Below are positions 17,597 through 25,686 of a stretch of 64,000 bases of DNA, piece after piece. Both the position numbers and the translations under genes were made by a program. The stretch's first letter is position 1. The number at the start of each line of letters is the position of its first letter. The notes under the pieces were generated by a model, which ran no database searches, had not been told where the DNA came from, and was given only the letters and a program-made list of their open reading frames with translations. This DNA is from Trebonia sp963734665 (lineage in GTDB: Bacteria; Actinomycetota; Actinomycetes; Streptosporangiales; Streptosporangiaceae). The stretch spans positions 930,001 through 994,000 of the forward strand of contig CAVTIR010000005.1 of assembly GCA_963734665.1 (NCBI GenBank). Reading direction: 5' to 3'.

Positions 17597-17887
17597 TTAA
17601 GCCGTGGGCTCAGGCTTCTTGTCCTTTGGCGCCGTGGTTACGGCTTTGGGCTGGTTGCGGATCGCCCGGAAGCGTTGCTGGGCGCCTTGCTTGGTGAGTC
17701 CGTAGCATTCGCCGATCTCGATCCATGTGGCTCCGGCCTTGCGGGCGGCTTCAACCTGGGCTGCCTCCAGTTCCTCTGCCGCTTCTCGCAGGCGTCGGGC
17801 GGCGTCGAGCCGACTCACCGGCCGGTCTGCGGCTTCGAGCGCGCTCAGTGCAGCGGAGATCCGCTTGATGGGGTTCTTGGAGGCCAC
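17597..17887 (-). CDS. small helix-turn-helix protein, unknown function
   Basis: This protein of about 96 residues has a helical, Ala/Glu/Arg-rich middle (LDAARRLREAAEELEAAQVEAARKAG) followed by an HTH-like segment WIEIGECYGLTKQGAQQRFRAI and a Lys/Pro-rich tail. Such WxEIG...GxxxQxAQQRF segments are frequent in small actinobacterial putative regulators. GTG at 17893 is possible. However, a -10 box TAGGCT ends 6 nt before GTG 17887, so a leaderless transcript beginning at 17887 fits better. The gene is divergent from the Lys-rich micro-ORF, and the tandem palindromes lie between them, so autoregulation is plausible. Confidence 0.75.
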   Translation of the reverse strand: MASKNPIKRISAALSALEAADRPVSRLDAARRLREAAEELEAAQVEAARKAGATWIEIGECYGLTKQGAQQRFRAIRNQPKAVTTAPKDKKPEPTA

Positions 17888-17893
17888 CTTCAC

Positions 17894-17921
17894 AGCCTAG
17901 TGGCCGGCGGGCACCGGTCAA
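17894..17921 (-). promoter_or_regulatory. promoter for the small HTH gene
   Basis: On the minus strand TTGACC (17921-17916) and TAGGCT (17899-17894) are separated by 16 nt. The -35 hexamer is part of the palindrome at 17917-17933, so a protein bound there would block this promoter. Confidence 0.55.
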
Positions 17922-17958
17922 TGATATATTGACATCAGGTCAACGTTTAGTTGACCTG
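17917..17958. promoter_or_regulatory. two related palindromic operator sites, two helical turns apart
   Basis: Site 1 is GTCAAT-N5-ATTGAC (17917-17933). Site 2 is CAGGTCAAC-N5-GTTGACCTG (17936-17958), a perfect 9-bp repeat. Both share the GTCAA/TTGAC half-site and a 5-nt spacer, and their centres are 22 bp apart. This is the layout expected for cooperative binding of two dimers between the divergent HTH and micro-ORF genes. Confidence 0.65.
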
Positions 17959-17979
17959 TATGGGTCGTGAAGTGGGGTG

Positions 17980-18042
17980 ATGGACGTGGCCAAGAAGAGC
18001 AAGAAGAGCAAGAAGGACAAGAAGAAGAGCAAGAAGAAGTAG
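17980..18042 (+). CDS. 20-residue Lys-rich micro-protein
   Basis: ATG 17980 to TAG 18042 encodes MDVAKKSKKSKKDKKKSKKK, with 12 Lys in 20 residues and almost no other side-chain types. GTGGGG lies 4-5 nt before the ATG. The palindromic operators lie just upstream, and a 13-bp perfect hairpin starts 10 nt after the stop, so the micro-ORF looks like an independent transcription unit. Its sequence does not match the tiny ribosomal proteins I know (bL37, bS22). A nucleic-acid-binding or antimicrobial-like peptide is possible, but there is no direct evidence for either. Confidence 0.5.
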   Translation: MDVAKKSKKSKKDKKKSKKK

Positions 18043-18052
18043 TTCACCGGCG

Positions 18053-18090
18053 TGGATGGCAGCGGTCCTGCGATGCACCGCTGCCATCCA
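18053..18090 (+). terminator. strong hairpin after the Lys-rich micro-ORF
   Basis: TGGATGGCAGCGG and CCGCTGCCATCCA form a perfect 13-bp stem with a 12-nt loop, 10 nt after the micro-ORF stop and well before cofG. Confidence 0.7.
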
Positions 18091-18229
18091 GCCGCCGAGG
18101 GCGTCCGATGCCGGTACAGGCGAACCTAATGAGTCGTGACGGCGAGGACGCGGGCGATGCTCGTGCCTAGGCACCAGATGCCCGGTATGCCGTTAAAGTG
18201 GCGAACGGATGTGCCGTAAGGTTCGAAGT

Positions 18230-19540
18230 ATGAGCGTTTCGAGCATCGATCAGGGTGAAAGCAACGGTGTCAGCGGGGCGGCCGTGCGCCGGGCCCTGGC
18301 CCGGGCCGGGGACGGCGGGTCGCTGGACCAGGCAGAAGCGGAGATCCTGCTCCACGCGCGAGGCGACGACCTCACGACGCTCCTCGGCTACGCGGCGCGC
18401 ATCAGGGATGCCGGCCTCGAAGCCGCCGGGCGGCCCGGGATCATCACCTACTCGCGGAAGGTGTTCATCCCGCTGACCCGCCTGTGCAGGGATCGCTGCG
18501 GCTACTGCACGTTCGTGACCGTCCCCGGGCGGCTCGACAGCATGTACCTCAGCCCGGACGAGGTGCTCGAGATCGCCAGGGAAGGCGCGAAGCTCGGCTG
18601 CAAGGAAGCCCTCTTCACCCTCGGCGACCGGCCGGAGGCCCGCTGGAAGCAGGCCCGCGAGTGGCTGGACGCGCACGGGTACGAAGACACGCTCTCGTAC
18701 GTGCGCGCGATGGCCGTCCGGGTTCTTGAGGAGACCGGACTGCTGCCGCACCTCAACCCGGGCGTCATGAGCTGGCAGGACTTCCAGCGCCTGAAGCCGG
18801 TCGCCCCGTCCATGGGAATGATGCTCGAAACGACGTCCGCCCGGCTCTTCGAAACCAAAGGCGCGGCGCACTTCGGCTCACCGGACAAGGACCCCAAGGT
18901 GAGACTGCAGGTCCTCGAAGACGCCGGCCGGAGCAACGTCCCCTTCACGACCGGCATCCTGATCGGCATCGGCGAGACGGTAGCGGAGCGCGTGGACGCG
19001 ATCTTCGCGCTGGACAAGGTGTCCCGCGAGTACGGCGGCATCCAGGAAGTCATCGTCCAGAACTTCCGCGCCAAGCCGGACACGAAGATGCGCGCTACCC
19101 CCGACGCGGAACTCGCCGACCTTGCCGCCACGATCGCCGTCACCCGGCTGGTCCTCGGCCCGGAGGCCCGTATCCAGGCACCGCCGAATCTCGTCGGCGA
19201 CGATTATCAGCTCATCCTCGACGCCGGCATCGACGACTGGGGCGGCGTCTCGCCGCTCACCCCCGATCACGTGAACCCCGAGCGCCCTTGGCCGCAGATC
19301 GACGAACTGGCCGAGGTCACCGCGGCCGGAGGCTTCACGCTCAAAGAGCGCCTAACGATCTACCCGCCTTACATCCGCGAGCCGTGGCTCAACCCGACCG
19401 TGTCGGCGCACGTCGCCGCCCTCGCCGATCCTGCGACCGGCCTGGCGAATGAGGCCGCGATCCCGCAGGGCAGGCCCTGGCACGACCCCGCCGCCGAGGT
19501 TCTGGCCGGCGGTGGCCGGTCGCTCTCCCGCTTAGGCTGA
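18230..19540 (+). CDS. cofG: 7,8-didemethyl-8-hydroxy-5-deazariboflavin synthase subunit CofG
   Basis: This 436-residue radical-SAM enzyme carries out the second half of F0 synthesis, closing the deazaflavin ring. The iron-sulfur motif CX3CX2C is intact as LCRDRCGYCTF, preceded by ITYSRKVFIPLTR. Other family motifs include ALFTLGDRPE, HLNPGVMSW, MGMMLETTS and TTGILIGIGET. ATG 18230 follows AAGG at 8 nt. In most actinobacteria CofG is the N-terminal half of the fused protein FbiC. Here it is a separate gene and the next gene is a defective CofH-like partner, 4 nt downstream. Confidence 0.94.
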   Translation: MSVSSIDQGESNGVSGAAVRRALARAGDGGSLDQAEAEILLHARGDDLTTLLGYAARIRDAGLEAAGRPGIITYSRKVFIPLTRLCRDRCGYCTFVTVPGRLDSMYLSPDEVLEIAREGAKLGCKEALFTLGDRPEARWKQAREWLDAHGYEDTLSYVRAMAVRVLEETGLLPHLNPGVMSWQDFQRLKPVAPSMGMMLETTSARLFETKGAAHFGSPDKDPKVRLQVLEDAGRSNVPFTTGILIGIGETVAERVDAIFALDKVSREYGGIQEVIVQNFRAKPDTKMRATPDAELADLAATIAVTRLVLGPEARIQAPPNLVGDDYQLILDAGIDDWGGVSPLTPDHVNPERPWPQIDELAEVTAAGGFTLKERLTIYPPYIREPWLNPTVSAHVAALADPATGLANEAAIPQGRPWHDPAAEVLAGGGRSLSRLG

Positions 19541-19544
19541 ACTA

Positions 19545-20645
19545 ATGAGTCATGGCGCAACAGGCATGGGGCTTCCGTCACCCGACAAAGTAAGCGAGTG
19601 GCTGGCCGCGGCGGCCGCGGACCCGGCGTCCCTGCCAGGCGATGGATATGAGGCGCTGCTCGGCGCGGACGGCCGGCAGCTTGAGGAGCTCTGCGAACTC
19701 GCCGACTCGCTGCGCCGGCAGGCGGCGGGCGATGCCCTCACCTACGTCGTGAACCGGAATCTCGACCCTGCGGCCGTGGCCGGCGCTGACCCGAGGTCGA
19801 GAGAGCGGTTGGCCGCGCTGGTGGCCGAGGCGCGTGAGCTCGGCGCGACCGAGGTCTGCATGCAGGGTCCGCTACCCCGCGACTCCGATGACGACTACCT
19901 GGACCTGATCGCGGCCGTGAAGGCGTCCGCGCCAGAGATCCACCTGCATGCATTCCGCCCCGCGGAGCTCCTCGACGGGGCAGCCCGCCGCGGGATGCCG
20001 CTGGAGGAGTTCCTCGCCGCTGCCCGGCAGGCGGGACTCGGCTCGGTTCCCGGCACCGCCGCGCGCATTCTGGACGACGAGGTGCGGGCCGACATGCTGG
20101 GCGGCCAGGACTCTCCGGTGTCCCAGTGGGTTGAGGTGATCGAGGCCGCGCACCGCGCCGGGCTGACCTCCACATCCACCATGGTCTTCGGTCATGTCGA
20201 GACCCCCGCGCACCAGGTCGCGCACCTGCGCCTGCTGGCCGGCATCCAGGACCGTACCGGCGGGTTCACCGAGTTCATCGCCATGCCGTTCGTTCCCGCC
20301 GCCGCAGCGGTCACCGCCCCCGGCCTGGTGGGCAGGAACGTTCCCGGCCCGTCCTGGCGGCAGTCGCGGGCAGTGCACGCCGTGGCACGGCTGATGCTGC
20401 ACGGGCGTATCGGCAATATCCAGGCGGCCTGGCCCAAGTACGGCCTTGACGCGTCGGTTGACCTGCTGCGCGGCGGCGCCAATGACCTCGGCGGGCTGCT
20501 GCTCGACGGCCGCCTCGCGCCGGACGCGGGGGCCGAGGCCGGGCTCGTCCTGACCCTCGACGACGTGGCGCGGGTCGCGCGGGAACTCGGTCGGCCGCTG
20601 CGGCAGCGCACCACCGGGTACGGCAAGGTCCTTGCCGGTGCGTGA
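19545..20645 (+). CDS. CofH-like protein lacking the radical-SAM cysteine motif
   Basis: This 366-residue protein clearly matches CofH (the C-terminal half of FbiC): LTYVVNRN, LGATEVCMQG, EIHLHAFRPAE, LGSVPGTAARILDDEVR, STMVFGHVE, GGFTEFIAMPFV, HAVARLMLHGRIGNIQ, LLRGGANDLGG and RPLRQRTTGYG. In CofH the Asn-Arg-Asn motif is followed by NFTN, then the CX3CX2C cluster ligands, about 43 residues before GATEVCMQG. Here that spacer is about 27 residues (LDPAAVAGADPRSRERLAAL...) with no cysteine, and the other frames do not restore the motif. It therefore cannot bind the usual [4Fe-4S] cluster. It is in an apparent operon with cofG upstream and the monooxygenase downstream (8-nt overlap). Confidence 0.88.
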   Translation: MSHGATGMGLPSPDKVSEWLAAAAADPASLPGDGYEALLGADGRQLEELCELADSLRRQAAGDALTYVVNRNLDPAAVAGADPRSRERLAALVAEARELGATEVCMQGPLPRDSDDDYLDLIAAVKASAPEIHLHAFRPAELLDGAARRGMPLEEFLAAARQAGLGSVPGTAARILDDEVRADMLGGQDSPVSQWVEVIEAAHRAGLTSTSTMVFGHVETPAHQVAHLRLLAGIQDRTGGFTEFIAMPFVPAAAAVTAPGLVGRNVPGPSWRQSRAVHAVARLMLHGRIGNIQAAWPKYGLDASVDLLRGGANDLGGLLLDGRLAPDAGAEAGLVLTLDDVARVARELGRPLRQRTTGYGKVLAGA

Positions 20646-22146
20646 CACCCGCGACGCGACAGCGGTCGACGTCCTGATCGTGGGCGCCGGCTTCGCCGGG
20701 ATCGGCATGGGCATCCAGCTCGCCCGGCGGGGCAGGGACTCGTTCGTCATCATCGAGCAGGCCGCAGACGTCGGCGGGACCTGGCGGGACAACCGCTATC
20801 CCGGCGTGTCCTGCGACATCCCCTCGCACCTGTACTCGTTTTCCTTCCGGCCGAACCCCGGCTGGTCCCGCGTGTTCGCCGAAGGGCAGGAGATCCATGC
20901 CTACCTGCGCACGTGCGTTCGGGAGGAGGGACTCGACGAGCACCTGCTGCTGAACTGCGCGCTGTCGGAAGCGGAATGGAACGGCGACGACGCGCGCTGG
21001 CTCGTCCGCACGACGCGGGGAGACTTCTCGGCCGCCAGCCTGGTCATCGCCACGGGCCGGCTGTCAGAGCCGAAGCTCCCCCCGATCAAGAACCTGGACG
21101 GGTTCGGGGGACGCTGGTGGCATTCGGCCCGGTGGAACGCGAAGGTATCCCTGGTCGGCAAGCGGGTCGGCGTGATCGGCACCGGTGCTTCTGCGATCCA
21201 GATCCTGCCCAGGCTGGCGGCCGAGGCGAGCGAGATCGTGGTCTTCCAGCGTTCCGCCCCGTACATCCTGCCGCGCGGCGACCGGGAATACAGCAGGGAA
21301 GAGATGGAGCGCTTCGCGGCCGACCCGGGAACCGTCACCGCGCTGCGGGACGAGCTGTTCGCCGAGGCTGAACGCGGCATCGGGGCCCGGCAGCGGCGGC
21401 ACCCGGACATCGACCTGCTCCGCCAGCGGGCGCTTGACCACCTCGCCGCCTCGGTGCCCGACGCGGGCCTGCGCCGTCTGCTGGGTCCCGATTACGAGAT
21501 CGGCTGCAAGCGGATCCTGTTCTCCGATGACTACTACGCCGCGTTGCAGCTTGGCCACGTGCGGCTCGAGCCGACCCCGCTGGCCCGGATCGCGGACGGC
21601 AGCGGGAACCGTGCGGCGGTCGCGGCGAGCGGGAACAGCTACGAGCTTGATGTGCTCGTGCTCGCGACCGGGTTCAACTCCACCCGCCCGTCCATCGCCG
21701 GGCATATCCGCGGGCGCCAGTCCCGGTTGCTGGCCGACGAGTGGAGCAACGGCATGGCCGCCCACGCGTCCACCAGCGTCCACGGCTTCCCGAACATGTA
21801 CGTGCTGGACGGGCCGAACGCCGCGCTCGGCCACAATTCGGCGATCTACATGATCGAGACGCAAGTCAGCTACGTCCTGTCCGCGCTCGATCACCTCGCG
21901 GCCAGCGGTGCGGACGCGCTCGATGTCACCGCCGGCGCGGTGCGCTCCTACATGCGCGACATCGACGAGATGGCGCGCGACACGGTCTGGGTACAGGGCG
22001 GGTGCACGAGCTGGTACCGCGACGAGCGGACTGGCCGGGTCACGCTGCTGTGGCCGGACTCGGCGACATCCTTCCGCGACCGCCTCGCCACGTTCGCCCC
22101 CGCCTCTTACGAGCACCTGCTCCGGCGTGGCACGCCGCTTCGGTGA
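20638..22146 (+). CDS. flavin-containing monooxygenase, Baeyer-Villiger type
   Basis: This 502-residue FAD/NADPH enzyme has an N-terminal FAD motif (DVLIVGAGFAGIGMGIQLA), a GTWRDNRYPGVSCDIPSHLYSFSF segment, the Baeyer-Villiger fingerprint FxGxxxHxxxW as FGGRWWHSARW, and the NADPH motif GVIGTGASAIQ. It would insert oxygen next to a ketone or oxidise a soft heteroatom. GTG 20638 overlaps the CofH-like stop. A TTG at 20632 is also in frame. Co-transcription with cofG and the CofH-like gene is suggested by the overlap, although BVMOs use FAD rather than F420. Confidence 0.92.
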   Translation: MRDTRDATAVDVLIVGAGFAGIGMGIQLARRGRDSFVIIEQAADVGGTWRDNRYPGVSCDIPSHLYSFSFRPNPGWSRVFAEGQEIHAYLRTCVREEGLDEHLLLNCALSEAEWNGDDARWLVRTTRGDFSAASLVIATGRLSEPKLPPIKNLDGFGGRWWHSARWNAKVSLVGKRVGVIGTGASAIQILPRLAAEASEIVVFQRSAPYILPRGDREYSREEMERFAADPGTVTALRDELFAEAERGIGARQRRHPDIDLLRQRALDHLAASVPDAGLRRLLGPDYEIGCKRILFSDDYYAALQLGHVRLEPTPLARIADGSGNRAAVAASGNSYELDVLVLATGFNSTRPSIAGHIRGRQSRLLADEWSNGMAAHASTSVHGFPNMYVLDGPNAALGHNSAIYMIETQVSYVLSALDHLAASGADALDVTAGAVRSYMRDIDEMARDTVWVQGGCTSWYRDERTGRVTLLWPDSATSFRDRLATFAPASYEHLLRRGTPLR

Positions 22147-22322
22147 TCCCGCGGAGCAGCGCGGCGGAGTCGCGAAAGGGCGACTTTGCGGCCTGATCCA
22201 GCGGGGCGGCCAACGGTGACCGCCTTTCTCCCGAAAGCTTGCCGTGGAAGAATCGGCGGGCGGCGCCGGGAGTGGTCGGCGTCACATTGCGGTGACTCAC
22301 GGGCAGGCGTAGACAGGTTTTC

Positions 22323-22766
22323 GTGACCGAGTCGAGCATCATTCCTGCGGGGAAGGGCAAGATCGTCGCGGCGCGGGGAAGCGTGATGGCATTTAAGGCC
22401 ATCGCCGCGCAGACGGGCGGGGACTTCTCCCTGATGGAGCGGACCGTTCCGCCGGGCGGCCGCCGCCCGCTGCCGCACCGGCACGTGAACTGCTCGGAGG
22501 CCTTCTGGGTGCTCGACGGGACGATCACGTTCGTGCTCGACGGCGCCGAGAGCCACGGCGGGCCGGACGACTTCCTGCTGGTGCCGCGCGGCGCGGCGCA
22601 CACCTTCGGCAACGACGCCGACGAGCCCGCGCGGCTCCTGGTCCTGCACGCCCCCGCGATGGACGCCTACTTCACGGAACTCGACGCCCTGTGGTCCCGG
22701 CCGGAGCCGCCTGCTCCGGAGGAGGAACGCGCCCTGATGGCCCGCTACGGGATGGAACCTGCCTGA
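22323..22766 (+). CDS. cupin-domain protein
   Basis: This 147-residue single-cupin protein has the metal-binding motif 1 pattern in PLPHRHVNCSEAFWVLDG (two His and a Glu) and a second motif in LLVPRGAAHTFGN. The family includes dioxygenases, isomerases and binding proteins, so the function is not assignable. GTG 22323 is 177 nt after the monooxygenase. Its 3' end overlaps the convergent MFS gene by about 95 nt. Confidence 0.85.
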   Translation: MTESSIIPAGKGKIVAARGSVMAFKAIAAQTGGDFSLMERTVPPGGRRPLPHRHVNCSEAFWVLDGTITFVLDGAESHGGPDDFLLVPRGAAHTFGNDADEPARLLVLHAPAMDAYFTELDALWSRPEPPAPEEERALMARYGMEPA

Positions 22767-23985
22767 CGGCCGACGAGTTCCCACTCGGATCCCCTCCCGA
22801 TCGCCGGGCAGCAAGTGCGAGGACGAGCGAGAGGACGAGGAGGACGAGCCCGGCCGCAGGTGCCTGCGCGAGCGCGGCGGACGCACCCCACGTGTCGGCG
22901 GCGCGACCGGCGAGGACTGCCGCCAGTGCCAAGCCGGCCGCACTGGCGGAGTTGTTCCAGGTGAAGGCCTGGGTGAGGACGGCCGGGTGGACTGCCTCTT
23001 CGGTGAGGACGTTCAGCAGGGCGAGCATGGGCGGTACCGCCGCCCCCGTGACTACCACAGCCGCGCCGAGCCAGATGGTGGACGGCGCGAAGGGAAGCAG
23101 TAGCGCCGCGCTCGCCAGGTAGGCGGTGGCGATGACGAGCTGGCGGCGCGCCGGGGCGGTGTGCCGTCGCAGCCCGTAGAGCCAGCCGGAGAGCAGCCCG
23201 CTGAGGCTGGAGGCGGCCATGATCGGCGCGGCCGCGCCGGGAACCCCGTGGCTGATGGCGAAGGAACTTACCGAGATCCCCATGGTTCCGAAGTACAGCC
23301 CGATGGCCAGGTTAAGCAGGGCGAGAAGGACGAAGGCCGGCTGCAGCAGGGTCCGTCCGGTGCGGGCACGTTCGGCGTGCTCGCGGGCGGGCGGGGGCGC
23401 GGTGCGGCCCTGGGCGGCCAGCGCTCCTCCACCGACGAGGATCAGGGCCGCGGCAATGCCGCTGGCCAGGGTCGCGTCGCCGACCGCGCCGAGCGAGCTG
23501 ACCAGGACCGGCCCGAGGAGGAAGGCGGTGGCGTTGGCCAGGGATTCCAGGGAGAAGGCGGTGGGCAGCTCGTCGGCCCGTTCGCCGCGCAGCAGGTGGG
23601 CCCAGCGGGCTGCGGACAGCGCGCCGAGCTGGGGGACGACCGCGCCGGCGCAGGTGGCGAAGGTAATCGAGGCGGCGGGGGTGGTGGATGCAAGGACGCC
23701 GGCGATGGCGGCGCCGTGGGCGAGGAGGGAGAACGGCAGGACGCGGGTCTGGCCGAACCGGTCGGCCAAGCGGGCCAGCTGCGGGCCGATCAGGGCCTCG
23801 GCGAGGGAGAATCCGGCAGTGGCGAGGCCGGCGGTGCCGTAGGAGCCGGTGCGGGCGTGCAGCAGCCAGACCAGGCCGAGGCCGGTCATGGCGATGCCGA
23901 CGCGGCCGAAAGCGGCGGTAAAGAAGAAGGCGGCGGCGCCGGGGGTGCGCAGCAGAGAACGGTAGCCGTTAGCGGCGTGGGACAT
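22672..23985 (-). CDS. MFS transporter
   Basis: This 437-residue membrane protein has about 12 hydrophobic segments. It begins YRSLLRTPGAAAFFFTAAFGRVGIAMTGLG, a form common in actinobacterial MFS proteins, and has the loop 2-3 signature in LIGPQLARLADRFGQTRVL. ATG 23985 is preceded by AAGGA. The hydrophilic C-terminal 45 residues run into the cupin gene on the other strand and may be dispensable. The substrate is unknown. Export of a small molecule is typical of this group. Confidence 0.88.
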   Translation of the reverse strand: MSHAANGYRSLLRTPGAAAFFFTAAFGRVGIAMTGLGLVWLLHARTGSYGTAGLATAGFSLAEALIGPQLARLADRFGQTRVLPFSLLAHGAAIAGVLASTTPAASITFATCAGAVVPQLGALSAARWAHLLRGERADELPTAFSLESLANATAFLLGPVLVSSLGAVGDATLASGIAAALILVGGGALAAQGRTAPPPAREHAERARTGRTLLQPAFVLLALLNLAIGLYFGTMGISVSSFAISHGVPGAAAPIMAASSLSGLLSGWLYGLRRHTAPARRQLVIATAYLASAALLLPFAPSTIWLGAAVVVTGAAVPPMLALLNVLTEEAVHPAVLTQAFTWNNSASAAGLALAAVLAGRAADTWGASAALAQAPAAGLVLLVLSLVLALAARRSGGDPSGNSSAVRQVPSRSGPSGRVPPPEQAAPAGTTGRRVP

Positions 23986-24243
23986 GAGGTGTCCTTCATC
24001 GCCGCCCAGCGGGGCGGGCCACCTGGGGCCGCCGGCGCCTGAGTGATGCAGAAAGGTGCGGCCCCTGGCCCGCCGGGGGACGTCCAAGACTGCGGTGGGA
24101 CGGGACACGCGCCCGCACCGCCGCCCCGACACCGGGCGGAAGAAAAACGTCGAGCCCGGGCCAAGGCGGGTCTGGGCGACTCAGGCAACCGTAGCAGGAC
24201 GGCCCCGGCTGAAGGCCCGCAGGCTCCGGCTCCGCTAACCCGC

Positions 24244-25596
24244 TTACCGGGTCACGGTAAAGGCTGCCGGGTCTCGTGGGGGGCGCGGGGACGCCGGGGC
24301 GGCCGGGTGGCCGATCGCGACCGCGCCCATCGGACGCCAGCCGTCCGGGAGGTCGAGGGCGCCGGCGGCGATCTCTTGGCAGAACAGGGTCGACGAGATC
24401 CACGCCGAGCCCAGGTTCTCCACGGCCAGGGCGACCAAGAAGTTCTGTACGGCTGCGCCCATCGAGACGACGAACATGTCCCGTTCGGCGCGGGCCCGGC
24501 GCGTATCCGGGTACTCGTGCATAGCCGATAGCTCCAGGCACGGGACGACGATCAGCGGCGCGTCGCGCAGCGGTTCGCCGCGCCGCACGCGGCGCGCGAT
24601 CTGCTCTTCGGTGAACCCGTCTCGCCGCAGGTCCGCGACCCACGCGTCCTGCATCGCGTCGAGCAGGGCTAGCCGCCCAGTCAGCGAAGACACGGTCACG
24701 AACCGCCAGGGCTCGCTGTGATGCGGGGCAGGGGCGGTCAGCGCGGCGGCGATCGCCCGCTCGACAGCGGCCGGGTCGACCGGCTGGGCGGTGAACGCCC
24801 GGACCGTGCGCCGCGCTGGCAGCACGTCCGCCGCGCCGAGCCGGAACATGTCCTCGCTCGACGGCCTGACCAGGGCCCGCGCGCCCGGCCCGTCGGCGTC
24901 GGTGACCAGCGCGGACAGGCCGCGGACCAAGGCGACGGGCAGCTGCAGTGCCTTGCCCTTGACCAGGTCGCCCGCGGCGGCGACCTCATCGGCCACCGCG
25001 GCTACCGTGACGTCGAGCACGTTGCCCCACGCGTCCGTCTCGCCCCGGTGGTCGCGCACCGGCAGCACCCCGGCCGCGCCAATGGCGGTGTCGACCTGGC
25101 CGGCCCGCCAGGGCCGGCCGAAGGTGTCCGTGATGACGACGCCGACGCTCACGCCCGGCCGGGCGCGCAATGCCTTGCGCAGCCGCCGCGCGGACTCGTC
25201 GGGGTCTTCGGGGAGCAGCACGACGGTGCCCGGCGCGGTGTTGGACTCGTCCACCCCGGCGGCGGCCATCACGAACCCGTGCCGGGTCTGCGAGATCGTC
25301 GTCGGTCCCCGCCTGGCCACCACGCGCACGGTCTCAGCCGAGATGGCCTCCTCGCGGGCCATGGCGGCCACCCGGCCCTCTGCCTTGCTGATGATTTTCG
25401 AGGTGACGACGAGGATGTCGCCGTCTTGCAGGCCCGGACCGCCGGGAGCGGTTGCCGCGTCGGCGATCAGCCCGGCCAGGTCGTCTCCTGGGGATACTTC
25501 CGGAATGCCAGCGACGCCGTAAAGCTGTACCGGGGCCGGTGCCTCGACCGGAGTCTCCGGGATGGCTGACGTCCCGTCGGACGGTGCCTTGGTCAT
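24244..25596 (-). CDS. fbiB: bifunctional coenzyme F420:L-glutamate ligase / dehydro-F420-0 reductase FbiB
   Basis: This 450-residue protein has two domains. Residues about 20-255 are the F420-0:gamma-glutamyl ligase (CofE): VTSKIISKAEGRV, ITDTFGRPWRAGQVDTAIG, DEVAAAGDLVKGK. Residues about 260-450 are an FMN nitroreductase-like domain: RRTVRAFTAQPVD, HHSEPWRFVTV, VALAVENLGSAWISSTLF. It adds the poly-glutamate tail and reduces the dehydro precursor. In mycobacteria fbiA and fbiB are adjacent on the same strand. Here fbiA lies upstream but is separated by a 1.3-kb TnpB element, which probably uncouples the pair. Confidence 0.94.
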   Translation of the reverse strand: MTKAPSDGTSAIPETPVEAPAPVQLYGVAGIPEVSPGDDLAGLIADAATAPGGPGLQDGDILVVTSKIISKAEGRVAAMAREEAISAETVRVVARRGPTTISQTRHGFVMAAAGVDESNTAPGTVVLLPEDPDESARRLRKALRARPGVSVGVVITDTFGRPWRAGQVDTAIGAAGVLPVRDHRGETDAWGNVLDVTVAAVADEVAAAGDLVKGKALQLPVALVRGLSALVTDADGPGARALVRPSSEDMFRLGAADVLPARRTVRAFTAQPVDPAAVERAIAAALTAPAPHHSEPWRFVTVSSLTGRLALLDAMQDAWVADLRRDGFTEEQIARRVRRGEPLRDAPLIVVPCLELSAMHEYPDTRRARAERDMFVVSMGAAVQNFLVALAVENLGSAWISSTLFCQEIAAGALDLPDGWRPMGAVAIGHPAAPASPRPPRDPAAFTVTR

Positions 25597-25686
25597 CGAT
25601 GCCTCCGGGGGAGACGCAGGCCTTCAGGATGGGGAGGAAGCTTGTGCCCTGACAAGGGAAACAGTGGGCGTGTCATAACAAAACCT

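Noticed and set aside
18209..20645. A split FbiC caused by a frameshift between CofG and CofH
   Set aside because: Both frames are complete with proper ends, and the CofH-like part lacks its cysteine motif within the frame, so a single frameshift cannot explain it.
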